Under the pieces are notes generated by a model. That model did not search any database. It was given only the letters and a program-made list of their open reading frames with translations, and had not been told where the DNA came from. Below are positions 24,836 to 33,120 of a stretch of DNA of 64,000 nucleotides, one piece after another. The position numbers and the translations under genes were made by a program. Numbering within the stretch: position 1 is the first letter of the stretch; each line of letters opens with the position of its first letter. The stretch is taken from positions 186,001-250,000 of the forward strand of contig NZ_CP108454.1 in assembly GCF_036240795.1 (NCBI RefSeq), given 5' to 3'. This DNA is from Streptomyces sp. NBC_01268 (GTDB lineage Bacteria; Actinomycetota; Actinomycetes; Streptomycetales; Streptomycetaceae).

Positions 24836-25309
24836 GGGGGCCCGGGGGCGCGGACGCAGGACGTCAGGTGAACCCGCGGCGGCGCCCACTTGGAACCGAG
24901 CGCATCGCCGCCCCGCATGCTCAGCGACGGTCTGCTCCGTACCCGGAACGCCGATCCGCTCGCCGAGTTCCCCTTCCGACGGTGTACGCCGTGTCCGCGG
25001 TGTCCGCCTACCGGACGGCTGTTGGCCGGATGTACGCGGACCGCACCCCTTGACGGGCGCAGTCGTCGCACGGCCGGGATCGCGCGGCAGCGCGGCAACG
25101 GGGGAAGGCGCGACGCCCGCGACCACGGCGTACCCCTCCCGCGCCGGGTCCCTACGCCGCCGCGTCGACGGCGCGAGGCGGCTTGCATGCCGGCTCGACG
25201 CCGCCCGAACGTCCCGCGGGCAATTGGCCGGTTCAGGCGGATCCCGGATGGGGTTCCTCCGGTGGATTCTGGAGCTCCGCGCCATTCCGGCGAATCACAG
25301 GAGGAATCC
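24836..25309. other. non-coding stretch upstream of lanthipeptide precursor
   Basis: No gene was found in these 474 bases. It opens with a G-run (GGGGCC and GGGCCC repeats at about 24815-24855) and ends in a clear AGGAGG ribosome site before the precursor gene. It should hold the lanthipeptide promoter, but no convincing -10/-35 pair or operator was seen. Confidence 0.5.
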
Positions 25310-25513
25310 ATGCCTGTCATGTCCACGACGCATACGGACGAGATCGTCACCGCCTGGCTCCAGGGCGCCGAAACGGCCTTCGGCGCCGACAACCCGGCCG
25401 GCCCGCTCTACGTCGGCGGCGCCGCCGGAGAGGCCGCGCTCACCGACGGCACGGAGGCCCTGCTGACGGGGTGCAGCAGCTGTACCGGCTCCTGGCACAG
25501 CTACTGCTGCTGA
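25310..25513 (+). CDS. lanA: class II lanthipeptide precursor peptide
   Basis: A 67-residue peptide from ATG 25310 with an AGGAGG site five bases before it. The leader is acidic and helical (TDEIVTAWLQGAETAFGADN). A VGGAAG segment (residues 35-40) is a possible double-glycine-type cleavage region. The C-terminal end is LLTGCSSCTGSWHSYCC, with four cysteines (55, 58, 66, 67) and Ser/Thr at 48, 53, 56, 57, 59, 61 and 64 as candidates for dehydration and thioether rings. It sits 128 bases before a complete LanM gene, the expected modifier. No peptidase-containing exporter is adjacent. I did not recognise the core as that of a named lantibiotic. Confidence 0.9.
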   Translation: MPVMSTTHTDEIVTAWLQGAETAFGADNPAGPLYVGGAAGEAALTDGTEALLTGCSSCTGSWHSYCC

Positions 25514-25538
25514 CGAGCCGCCGCACCGAACGCACCAC

Positions 25539-25565
25539 CCGGGGAACCCGCAGCGGGTTCCCCGG
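25539..25565 (+). terminator. first hairpin between lanA and lanM
   Basis: CCGGGGAACCCGC (25539-25551) pairs with GCGGGTTCCCCGG (25553-25565). It lies 25 bases after the precursor stop and before lanM. It probably acts as a partial terminator, or protects the short precursor mRNA, so more precursor than enzyme is made. Confidence 0.72.
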
Positions 25566-25566
25566 T

Positions 25567-25601
25567 CCGGGCCGGCCGGCCCTCAGCTCCGGCCGGCCCG
25601 G
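25567..25601 (+). terminator. second hairpin between lanA and lanM
   Basis: CCGGGCCGGCCGG (25567-25579) pairs with CCGGCCGGCCCGG (25589-25601) around a nine-base loop, one base after the first hairpin. Two stacked 13-bp stems in a 128-base gap strengthen the case for attenuation before lanM. Confidence 0.68.
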
Positions 25602-25641
25602 TGCGCGGCACCCCGCCCCAGCCGTCAGGAGAGGACTCAGC

Positions 25642-28494
25642 ATGGTGGAACCCGTGGCAGCGGCCCGCGCGGCCGAAGGACCGCCCCCCGAAGGGTGGTT
25701 CGCGGGGCCGGTGGACACCTTCGCGGAGCCCCTGTTCACGGAGCTGGACCGCCGGGTGCCGCAGATCACCGGGCTGGCTCCCGAGGAGCGCGAGGTACTG
25801 CGCGAGGCGACACGCGACGCCCTCCGCCGTACCCTCCAGCTCCGGCTCAACCGCGTACTCCTGCTGGAACTACGGGCCGCCTCCCTGGCCGGCGAGCTAC
25901 CGGGCGCAGACCCGTCCGCGCGCTGGGACGCCTTCCTCGGGCGCGCCTGTGCCCCCGGCTTCGCCGAGACCCTGCGTCGACGGTATCCGGCGCTGCACCC
26001 GCGGGCCCTCGCCTCCGGACGACTGCTGATCGAAGGGGCCCTGGAGCTGGGGGGCCGGTTCGCCGCGGACCGGCAGGCGGTCACGGAGCTGCTCGGCGCC
26101 GACCCCGGCCCCCTGCGCGGCCTGGAGCTCGCCCGAGGGGACACCCACCACGGCGGGCGGGCAGTGGCCCGGCTGGCCTTCGCGCACACCGCCGTCATGT
26201 ACAAGCCGCGGCCGGTGGAGGTGGACGCCGCCCTCCGCGCCTTCGTCACGGCCGTCCCCGGCGCCGAGGACCTCGGCGTGCCGAGGGTGGTGGTCCGGGA
26301 CGGCTACGGCTGGGCCGAGTACCTCGCGCACCACTACTGCCGCGACGAGGCCGAGCTGGCCCGCTTCTACCGCGCCCTGGGCGGCTGGCTGGCGGTCATG
26401 CGCCTGCTCGGCGGGACCGACCTCCACGCCGAGAACCTGGTGGCCCACGGTCCGGTGCCCGCCGTGGTCGACGCCGAGGCCCTGTTCACCCCGGACGTGG
26501 AGGTCGCGCCGAGTGGGCGCGGCGACGCCGTCGACCAGGCTGCCCGGACGATCCGCACCACCGTGCTGCGGACCGGCATCCTCCCGCTGCGCACCGACGG
26601 CTACGCCCTGGCCGGGGTGGACCTCTCGGCCGCCGGCGGCCTGCCCGGGCAGCAGCCGCGTATCCGCGTCCCGGTCATCGCGGACGGAGGGCGGGACACC
26701 GCGCGGCTGGAGGTCGAGGAGGTGGACCTGCCGCCGGCCGCCAACCACCCCAGCCCCGAGCCTGTGCTGATCCGCCACTGGGACCGGGTGCTGGCCGGCT
26801 TCGACGCGGTCACCGAAGCCCTCACCGAGCTCGACGCGGCCGGTGGACTCGGCCCGCTTCTCCATGAGTTCGCCGGCTGTCGGGTGCGCCGGATCCGCCG
26901 GCCCACCCAGACGTACACGGACATCGGCCGGATGCTCTGGCACCCCGCCTCGCTGCACGACCCCGACGCCGCCCGGGCACGGGCCCAGGACATCCTCCAC
27001 CGCAACGCCCTCGCCGCCCCGGGCGCACCCCGTGAACCCGCGGTGATCGACCGGGAGATCGAGGACCTCATGGTGGGGGACGTCCCCGTGTTCGACACGC
27101 GGGTGGAGGCGGAGCTGCCGGCCGCCTTCCTGGCGGGGTGGCGGCACGCGGACCTCGCACGCGAGCGGGACACCATCCGCAGCGCGTTGGTCGGCGCCTA
27201 TCTGAACGAGCGCCGCCTTCCCGGACGGGTACGCACGCCCGCCCGCTCCCCTCACGCCGACGACCTGGACCGGCGCCGGCGCGCGTTGGCGGCCCAGGCC
27301 GTGGGGACGGTCTGCGCGGCCGCCGTGCGCGGCACCGACGCCACCGCGACCTGGATCAGTCCGGTGCTCACGGACTACGGCTGGGCGATCCGCCCGCTCG
27401 GCGCGGACCTCTACACCGGGCAGGGCGGTGTCGCCCTCGCCCTCGCCGAGTACCTGCGGGAACAGCGCGCCGGCCGGGCCGATCAGGTGCACGGCGTCGA
27501 CTCCGTCCTGGCCGGCACCCTGGAGGTGCTGGCCGCCACCGAGGATGCGACGCCGACCCGTCAGCTCGGCGGGTTCACCGGCATCGCCTCCCAGGTGTGG
27601 ACGTGGGCCGCGCTGCACCGCCTCCTCGGGACGCCCGGCCTGCTGGAACGGGCCCGCGCCAGAGCCGCGCTGCTGACTCCGTCGGCCCTCGCCGAGGACC
27701 GGGCGCTGGACGTGCTCAGCGGCGTGGCCGGCGTGCCGGTCCCGCTCCTCGACCTCGCCGAACTCACGCGCGAGGAACGCTGGTTGGACGTCGCCGCGGA
27801 GGCCGGCCGACAGCTGGAACGGACGGCGATCGTGAACGACCGCGGAGCGCGCTGGTCCACCGTCATGTTCCCGGAGGGCATCGGCGGGTTCGCCCATGGC
27901 GCCACCGGGGCCGGGTGGGCGCTCACCCGCCTCAGCCTCTCCCCGGCCGGCAGTCCGGCCGACCGCAGCCGGTGGCGCGAACTCGGCTCTCTGGCACACG
28001 ACTTCGAGGAGACGCTGTACGAGCCGGAGGTGTCTGCCTGGGCCGACGCGCGGGTCGGAGGGGACGTGGACCATCCCACCGCGTGGTGTCACGGCAGTAC
28101 GGGCATCGGGCTGGCCGCCATCGACCTCCACGCACGCACGGGCGACCCCCGCCACCTGCGCACGGCGCTCCGCTCGGGTCCCGCCGGCCTGCGCGAGGGG
28201 TTCGGCTGGAGCCACACCCTGTGCCACGGCGACCTCGGGCTGTCGGAACTCCTGCACCGCCTGCGCGCCCTGGAGGGCTACGAGGGCCCGTCGGCCGCAC
28301 AGGCGGACGGCGAGTTGCTCACCGGCATCGAACAGCGGGGCCCGGTCGGCGGTCTCGCGAAGGAGGCGTTCTCACCCGGCCTGCTCCCCGGCCTGTCCGG
28401 CGTGGTGCACCACCTGCTCGGCATGCATCCGGACGCCCGACTGGGCTCACCGCTCCTCCTCGCCCTCCCCGAGGAGCCGGATGCCGCTCCCTGA
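25642..28494 (+). CDS. lanM: class II lanthipeptide synthetase LanM
   Basis: A 950-residue bifunctional enzyme that dehydrates Ser/Thr in the precursor and then closes thioether rings with Cys. The N-terminal dehydratase (DUF4135-type, residues about 130-520) has MYKPRPVEVDAALRAF, LGGTDLHAENLVAHG, VVDAEALF and the TQTYTDIGRMLWHPASLH region. The C-terminal LanC-like cyclase (about 590-945) has zinc ligands C816 in WCHGSTGIG and C861/H862 in TLCHGDLG, so both halves look intact. ATG 25642 has an AGGAGAGG site; earlier in-frame starts cross the precursor gene. It is slightly shorter than many LanM proteins (about 1000 residues). No flanking lanT, lanP or regulator gene is present. Confidence 0.97.
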   Translation: MVEPVAAARAAEGPPPEGWFAGPVDTFAEPLFTELDRRVPQITGLAPEEREVLREATRDALRRTLQLRLNRVLLLELRAASLAGELPGADPSARWDAFLGRACAPGFAETLRRRYPALHPRALASGRLLIEGALELGGRFAADRQAVTELLGADPGPLRGLELARGDTHHGGRAVARLAFAHTAVMYKPRPVEVDAALRAFVTAVPGAEDLGVPRVVVRDGYGWAEYLAHHYCRDEAELARFYRALGGWLAVMRLLGGTDLHAENLVAHGPVPAVVDAEALFTPDVEVAPSGRGDAVDQAARTIRTTVLRTGILPLRTDGYALAGVDLSAAGGLPGQQPRIRVPVIADGGRDTARLEVEEVDLPPAANHPSPEPVLIRHWDRVLAGFDAVTEALTELDAAGGLGPLLHEFAGCRVRRIRRPTQTYTDIGRMLWHPASLHDPDAARARAQDILHRNALAAPGAPREPAVIDREIEDLMVGDVPVFDTRVEAELPAAFLAGWRHADLARERDTIRSALVGAYLNERRLPGRVRTPARSPHADDLDRRRRALAAQAVGTVCAAAVRGTDATATWISPVLTDYGWAIRPLGADLYTGQGGVALALAEYLREQRAGRADQVHGVDSVLAGTLEVLAATEDATPTRQLGGFTGIASQVWTWAALHRLLGTPGLLERARARAALLTPSALAEDRALDVLSGVAGVPVPLLDLAELTREERWLDVAAEAGRQLERTAIVNDRGARWSTVMFPEGIGGFAHGATGAGWALTRLSLSPAGSPADRSRWRELGSLAHDFEETLYEPEVSAWADARVGGDVDHPTAWCHGSTGIGLAAIDLHARTGDPRHLRTALRSGPAGLREGFGWSHTLCHGDLGLSELLHRLRALEGYEGPSAAQADGELLTGIEQRGPVGGLAKEAFSPGLLPGLSGVVHHLLGMHPDARLGSPLLLALPEEPDAAP

Positions 28495-28532
28495 CCCGGC
28501 CCCGCCGCAAGAAGACCGCTCCGGAGGACCCG

Positions 28533-28787
28533 TTGCACCGGCGCGCCTTCCTCACCGCCGCCTCCGTCGCCGCCGGCACCGTGACCCTCTCAGGGGTCGC
28601 CCCGCCTGTCGGCAGCGGTGACATCCTTCGCCTGGGCCGGCAACTGGACACCGTCAACGCCCTCGACGCCCAGCGCGCGGGACACGACCGGATGGACCGT
28701 CCCGTGACGGCACGCTCGTCAGCCAGTACGGACCAGCGCCGCATCGGGCGCGCCACCGTCCTGGCGGCCTTTCCTTCCGTAGTCTGA
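28533..28787 (+). pseudogene. truncated Tat-type start of a TPR/regulator-like protein
   Basis: An 84-residue frame starting at TTG 28533 with a GGAGG site. It reads HRRAFLTAASVAAGTVTLSG, then VGSGDILRLGRQLDTVNALD. This resembles the middle of Streptomyces XRE/tetratricopeptide proteins, where a HRRxFL hydrophobic stretch is followed by GAGDVxRL and TPR repeats. Here the frame loses the pattern after about 50 residues and stops, and no TPR repeats follow. I treat it as a remnant. A translated 84-residue peptide cannot be excluded, and its ribosome site is good. Confidence 0.5.
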
Positions 28788-28836
28788 ACACCTGGCCGCG
28801 CTCACCTTGCAGACGGAAAGTCCCTGACCCTTGACC

Positions 28837-29211
28837 ATGCGACGTGTGACCTGCGCAGAGATTGGAGTGGCCTTCACCGTCTTGGGCACAGCGATCGGTG
28901 TGCTGACCTACCTCGGCCTCCAGCCGCACAGCGGTAGTGGACCGTCGCGACCACCCGAGATCGGCCGCCCGATCAACGTCCTCGCATACTGCGTGCACGA
29001 AGGGTTCGCCTCGTCACGCTCAGAAGGGGACGATCTCCAGGCCGTCAAGGACTGGACTTGCATACGCGCGGACGGAACTTCTGAGCCGATCAAGGACAAA
29101 GGCCGATTGTCTTGGACTGAAGCCTGCCAGTACCAGTACGGCCCTGCCGTCGTCGCCACGAACACCGCCCCCGACGATCCGTGGGACACCGTCAGGTGCG
29201 TGAACGGCTGA
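28837..29211 (+). CDS. small membrane-anchored hypothetical protein
   Basis: A 124-residue protein: one N-terminal hydrophobic helix (IGVAFTVLGTAIGVLTYLGL) followed by a soluble domain with four cysteines (YCVHE, WTCIR, EACQY, VRCVN). The codon use is less GC-extreme than that of its neighbours. No family was recognised. The start ATG 28837 is preceded by a weak site, and TTG 28831 is possible. It overlaps none of its neighbours and lies between two gene fragments, so it may be a recent arrival. Confidence 0.6.
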   Translation: MRRVTCAEIGVAFTVLGTAIGVLTYLGLQPHSGSGPSRPPEIGRPINVLAYCVHEGFASSRSEGDDLQAVKDWTCIRADGTSEPIKDKGRLSWTEACQYQYGPAVVATNTAPDDPWDTVRCVNG

Positions 29212-29219
29212 GGAATTCG

Positions 29220-29492
29220 ATGCTGGTCCCGGAGCCGCCCGCTCAGGCATGCGGCGTGGCCGCCGCGCTCCACGAGCGGTTCATCGCGCCACAGGCGCAG
29301 AAGACCGTGGCGCGCCTCACGACAGCACGAGACCAAGGGCGACTCGCGCCCGCATTCGACCTGGACCTGGCGATGGGCGTCCTCTCCGGCCCCCTGTACT
29401 TCCGCCTGCTCATCACGCAGGAACCCCTGACACACGCGTACATCGGCCGTGTTCTCGACGCCCTCTTCAACGGGACGGGGCCCCGGCCCTGA
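29220..29492 (+). pseudogene. TetR regulator, C-terminal fragment only
   Basis: About 90 residues match the C-terminal ligand domain of TetR regulators: ALHERFIAPQAQKTVARLTT, then FDLDLAMGVLSGPLYFRLLI, ending DALFNG. The DNA-binding helix-turn-helix is missing, and no in-frame sequence upstream supplies it. It cannot bind DNA as a TetR protein. Confidence 0.72.
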
Positions 29493-29612
29493 GGTGGGAC
29501 CGCTCCCCGCCCGGTGTGTCCTGCGCTGCCACAGTGGGCCTCTGGGTCCGGCCGGTCCGGGATCGCCGCCCGGACGCCTCGCCCGCGCGTCGGTTCCCGG
29601 CAGGCCTGGTGC

Positions 29613-30551
29613 TCATCGTTGTACCGGCGGGAATGCGAGGCCCGTCGGGGTGTTGAGGCCGGTCGACGGGACGGTGGTCTGACCGCCGCCGGTCTCCCGG
29701 ACGCGCACCACCCGGTTGTGGAAGCCGTCAGCGATGTACAGGCCGCCGCAGCCGTCGAGTGCGAGGCCCAGCGGATCGGCGAGGTCGTCGGTGGTCACCG
29801 TCGTCTGGCGCCCGCCGTCGGCCGCCACCTTCACCACACGGTTGTTGCCGCTGTCGGCGATGTACAGGTCCCCCGCGGAGTTCAGCGCGAGCCCCGTGGG
29901 CTGGGAGAGGCCGACGGTGGGCACGGTGGACTGGCCGCTGCCGTCGGCGCCCACTCTGACCACGCGGTCGTTCACGAAGTCGGCGATGTAGAGGCTCCCC
30001 GCGGCATCGAGAGCGAGTCCCCAGGGGTGCAGCAGGCCGGAGGTCGGGACGGTCGTCTGCCCACCTCCGGAAGCGGCGATCCTCACGACCCTGTCGTTGA
30101 AGCTGTCGGCGACGAACAGGTCCCCGTCACGGGCGACGGCGAGGCCCAGGGGCCGCGAGAGCCCCTCGGTCGGGACGGTGGACTGGCCGCCGCCGGCGGC
30201 CAGGACGACCACGCGGTTGTTCCCGGTGTCCGATACGTAGAGGCGTCCGCCGGCGTCCCACGCCATGCCGGTCGGGCGTACGAGGCCCTCGAAGGGCACG
30301 GTGGTCTGGGCGCCGCCGTCCGTGGGCAGGACGACCACGCGGTTGTTGCCGTAGTCGGACACGTACAGGCTCGCCGGCCCGTGTGGCCGTCCCGGCCCGG
30401 TGTCGGTCGCGCCCGCCGCGCCGACGGGTAGCGCGCACAGGGCCAGGAGGCCCGCCGCCGCGGCCAGCCGACGGGCCCATCGACGTGCCGTGGGCCGGCC
30501 GGGGAGCTGCGAGGTCACCGCGTCAGGACCGACCGTCGTACGTCTCATCAC
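29613..30551 (-). CDS. secreted NHL-repeat beta-propeller protein
   Basis: A 312-residue exported protein. A signal peptide with an AAGLLALCALPVGAAGA core precedes six NHL blades of 44-45 residues, each with the pattern LYVSDxGNNRVVVL...GGxTTVP..GL..PxGLA. The DNA of the blades is also near-repeated (about 132-135 bases), so the array could expand or contract. Secreted NHL propellers like this are known as PknD-sensor-like domains in actinobacteria; here no kinase or other domain is attached. It probably binds a ligand or protein at the cell surface. Two methionines open the frame (ATG 30551 or 30548). Confidence 0.9.
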   Translation of the reverse strand: MMRRTTVGPDAVTSQLPGRPTARRWARRLAAAAGLLALCALPVGAAGATDTGPGRPHGPASLYVSDYGNNRVVVLPTDGGAQTTVPFEGLVRPTGMAWDAGGRLYVSDTGNNRVVVLAAGGGQSTVPTEGLSRPLGLAVARDGDLFVADSFNDRVVRIAASGGGQTTVPTSGLLHPWGLALDAAGSLYIADFVNDRVVRVGADGSGQSTVPTVGLSQPTGLALNSAGDLYIADSGNNRVVKVAADGGRQTTVTTDDLADPLGLALDGCGGLYIADGFHNRVVRVRETGGGQTTVPSTGLNTPTGLAFPPVQR

Positions 30552-30898
30552 TCACCCACCGCATCCGGGCGACCGGCCCTGTGCCGTGCCTCCGCCGACC
30601 CTAGGGACCGGCACCGGCCGCGACGGGGACCACGCCGCTCCCCCTCCGCCGCACCACTCCAATGCGCGGACTCCTGAGCCTCGCCGGCGCGCACGCGAAG
30701 GCCGTGCGCGCAGCCCTGGACCTTCCGCGGGGGCCTGGGTCAGCGGTGTCCCCGCGCTCCCTGTGTCGTTGTGCCGGGCATGCACTCATCTCCACCGCTG
30801 CACGGCCGTCCGGCTTCCCCGCCTCCCCCGCCCCCACGGCCGGCGCACGGCTACGGGAGGGGCGGAGACCGCGGGCCCCGGGTGGGGACGGTGGCCGC
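30552..30898. other. intergenic region between divergent genes
   Basis: No gene was found in these 347 bases between the NHL and reductase genes. A shadow frame (from 30662) continues upstream of the reductase but has no ribosome site. No clear promoter, operator or repeat was seen. Confidence 0.5.
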
Positions 30899-31513
30899 AT
30901 GACGCGTGTCGTCGCCGACATCTCGGTCTCCCTCGACGGCTTCGTCACGGGTCCCGACCCAGGGCCGGACACGGGTCTGGGCACGGGCGGGGACGCCCTG
31001 CACACCTGGGCCTTCTCCGACGACCCCGACGACCGGCGCCTCCTCGCGGAAGGGACCGCCCGCTCGGGCGCCGTCGTGCTCGGGCGTCACCTCTTCGACG
31101 TGGTCGACGGGCCGTACGGCTGGGACGACACGACCGGCTACGGGGCCGGCGAGGTCGGCAAACCGGCCTTCGTGGTGGTGACGCGCACGCCGCCCGAGAC
31201 GGTACGGCTCGTCGACCTGGACTGGACCTTCGTCACCACCGGTCTGGTCGACGCCGTCGCCGTCGCGCGCGAGCGCGCCGAGGCCGCGTCGGCTGCCTCG
31301 GGACGCGCGCTCGATGTCGTCCTCATGGGAGGGGGTGCCACGATCGGCTCCGCCTTGGCGGCGGGGCTCGTCGACGTCCTGGTACTGCACCTGGCCCCGG
31401 TCGTACTGGGCGCCGGGACTCCGCTGTTCACGGGTGGCGCGCCCCTGACGCTGGCGCAGCGGAGCGTCACGGTGACCTCGACGGCGACGCACCTGGTGTA
31501 CGACGTTCCCTGA
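30899..31513 (+). CDS. RibD C-terminal/dihydrofolate-reductase-like protein
   Basis: A 204-residue protein of the RibD_C/DHFR-fold family. It has MTRVVADISVSLDGFVTGPD at the start, the LGRHLFDV strand, the VVTRTPPETV segment, VVLMGGGATIGSAL for the nucleotide site and the LAPVVLGAGTPLF loop near the end. Such proteins bind NADPH; most are uncharacterised. ATG 30899 is the normal family start. No partner gene is adjacent. Confidence 0.92.
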   Translation: MTRVVADISVSLDGFVTGPDPGPDTGLGTGGDALHTWAFSDDPDDRRLLAEGTARSGAVVLGRHLFDVVDGPYGWDDTTGYGAGEVGKPAFVVVTRTPPETVRLVDLDWTFVTTGLVDAVAVARERAEAASAASGRALDVVLMGGGATIGSALAAGLVDVLVLHLAPVVLGAGTPLFTGGAPLTLAQRSVTVTSTATHLVYDVP

Positions 31514-32059
31514 CGGCGCTGCTCCTGCGACGGGGGCTGCCGGGGCGGCCCGTCGAACGGACGTGCCGGTGGACCGGACGGGCCGGCGAGTGGCGGGCCG
31601 GGCGAGCCGGCGGGGCGACGGACCGGACGTCCGGCGGTCCTTCGTTCCGGAATCGGCTGTGCCGCTTCCGTGACAGGCGAGACGTGGGGTGGGGGTGGGA
31701 CCCCAGAGGCGTCACCCGATGTGTCCGAGCCAGAACAGGGCCTTCAACGAGGCGATTGTTGGCCGGGCTCCCCCCTGCCCCGCAGCGTCGGGGCTCCTAG
31801 CATTCCAGCACCCCCGCCCGCACTGGCGGGGACACCGTCGGCAGCGACCTGTCATGCCCATGATGCTTCAACTGTTGCCGACTACACCACCCTTCTGCAC
31901 GACCAGGACCGCAATCCGTACGTGCGATCCGTCGCATCAGGTCACGTGACGGGCATCCGCGCCGAGGGCTCACCGAGCGACCTGTCCCTCCGTCACCCGG
32001 ACGCGCCGCCGTGCGCCCGCGCCCGCCCGGCACCGAAGCTCTGGATGGGAGAAACGAAC
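31514..32059. other. gene-free region
   Basis: No convincing gene lies in these 546 bases. The first third is Arg-codon-rich, simple GC sequence. The middle (about 31735-31960) has lower GC and no protein-like frame. The final bases hold the GGGAGAAACGA ribosome site of the DUF4360 gene. Confidence 0.5.
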
Positions 32060-32710
32060 ATGAGAGTCCCCCTGCTGGTCGCCGCGGCGACCGCCGCGCT
32101 GTTCGCCTCGGCGCTGCCCGCACACGCGGGGCCGTCGTCGATCGTCGACCCGCCCCCGGACCGGATCGTCATCGACATCGCCACCGTGAACGGCTCCGGC
32201 TGCCCCCTGGGCACCGCCGCCATCGCCGTGTCCGAGGACAACACCGCCTTCACCGTCACCTACAGCGAGTACCTGGCCCAGGTGGGCGGCAACTCCGCCC
32301 CCACGGCCGCCCGGAAGAACTGTCAGCTCAGCCTCGTGGTGCACGTTCCGCAGGGCTTCACCTACGCCGTCGCCAGCGCCGACTACCGCGGCTACGCCTC
32401 CCTCCGGCCGGGCGCGAGCAGCACCGAGAAAGCCTCGTACTACTTCCAGGGCTCGCCGAGCACCGCGTCGCGCACCCACGCCTTCCGCGGCCCGCACGAG
32501 GACAACTGGCAGGCCACGGACGAGACCGACTGGGCCCAGCTCGTCTGGGCGCCGTGCGGGGTGCAGCGGAACTTCAACATCAACACCGAGCTTCGCGTCA
32601 ACCTCGGCACGTCGAACCCCGCCAACACCAGCTACATGACGATGGACTCCACCGACGGCGACATCAACACCATCTACCACCTCGCATGGAAGGAGTGCCC
32701 CGGCAAGTGA
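32060..32710 (+). CDS. secreted DUF4360 family protein
   Basis: A 216-residue exported protein with a signal peptide ending at PAHA/G near residue 22. The mature part has the DUF4360 pattern: IDIATVNGSGCPLGTAAIAV, then FTVTYSEYLAQVG, KNCQLSLVVHVPQGFTYAV, DYRGYASLRPGA and the closing YHLAWKEC. It has four cysteines. The family is found in fungi and actinomycetes, with unknown role. ATG 32060 has a GGGAGAAA site. A 12-bp hairpin follows its stop. Confidence 0.93.
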   Translation: MRVPLLVAAATAALFASALPAHAGPSSIVDPPPDRIVIDIATVNGSGCPLGTAAIAVSEDNTAFTVTYSEYLAQVGGNSAPTAARKNCQLSLVVHVPQGFTYAVASADYRGYASLRPGASSTEKASYYFQGSPSTASRTHAFRGPHEDNWQATDETDWAQLVWAPCGVQRNFNINTELRVNLGTSNPANTSYMTMDSTDGDINTIYHLAWKECPGK

Positions 32711-32717
32711 CCCGATT

Positions 32718-32748
32718 CCCCGGTCGGCCCCACAGAGGCCGGCCGGGG
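32718..32748 (+). terminator. 12-bp hairpin after DUF4360 gene
   Basis: CCCCGGTCGGCC (32718-32729) pairs with GGCCGGCCGGGG (32737-32748) with one G-U pair and a seven-base loop, eight bases after the stop codon. Confidence 0.75.
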
Positions 32749-33024
32749 CCCCTCATCGGGAGGATCCGCGCTCGGCGCACCGGCACCCGACCGCGCGGTG
32801 TCGGCCGTCCCCTCACCCCCGGAACAGCAACAGTTCCCTCAGCGGCTGGAGTTCGAAGGAGAACGCGCGCTTCCGCAGGCGCTCCAACCCTCTTGACGGG
32901 CTCTTAACTTACTTCTTAAATCATGGGGGCAACAAACGAGTCGCGCGCTCCCCGACCGGCGCGGCATGTCATGCGCACGACATATGGCACCTGGCGCATC
33001 GGAGCCCGTGCACGGACTCGGCTT

Positions 33025-33068
33025 GGATCGGGTCCGGATCGAGCTCGGATCGAGCTCGGATCAGGCCT
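33025..33068. repeat. four 11-bp tandem repeats upstream of GH16 gene
   Basis: GGATCGGGTCC, GGATCGAGCTC, GGATCGAGCTC and GGATCAGGCCT follow head to tail (33025-33068). The period is close to one DNA turn, and the array lies 53-96 bases before the glucanase start, where a regulator could bind side by side. Confidence 0.75.
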
Positions 33069-33120
33069 CGGGAACGCCCGCCCCCTCCCCCCACCCCCTA
33101 CCGCTGACGGAAGAGAGAGC

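Noticed and set aside
24836..25053. Continuation of the amidohydrolase frame to 25053 or 25466
   Set aside because: After about 24835 the residues are Gly/Ala/Arg simple sequence with no family similarity.
25897..28257. Antisense open frame of 786 codons opposite lanM
   Set aside because: Its composition is typical of the mirror frame of a GC-rich gene; lanM itself has all catalytic motifs.
27138..28532. Upstream extension of the frame ending at 28787
   Set aside because: It overlaps lanM in another frame and is Arg/Pro-rich; only the part after 28533 looks protein-like.
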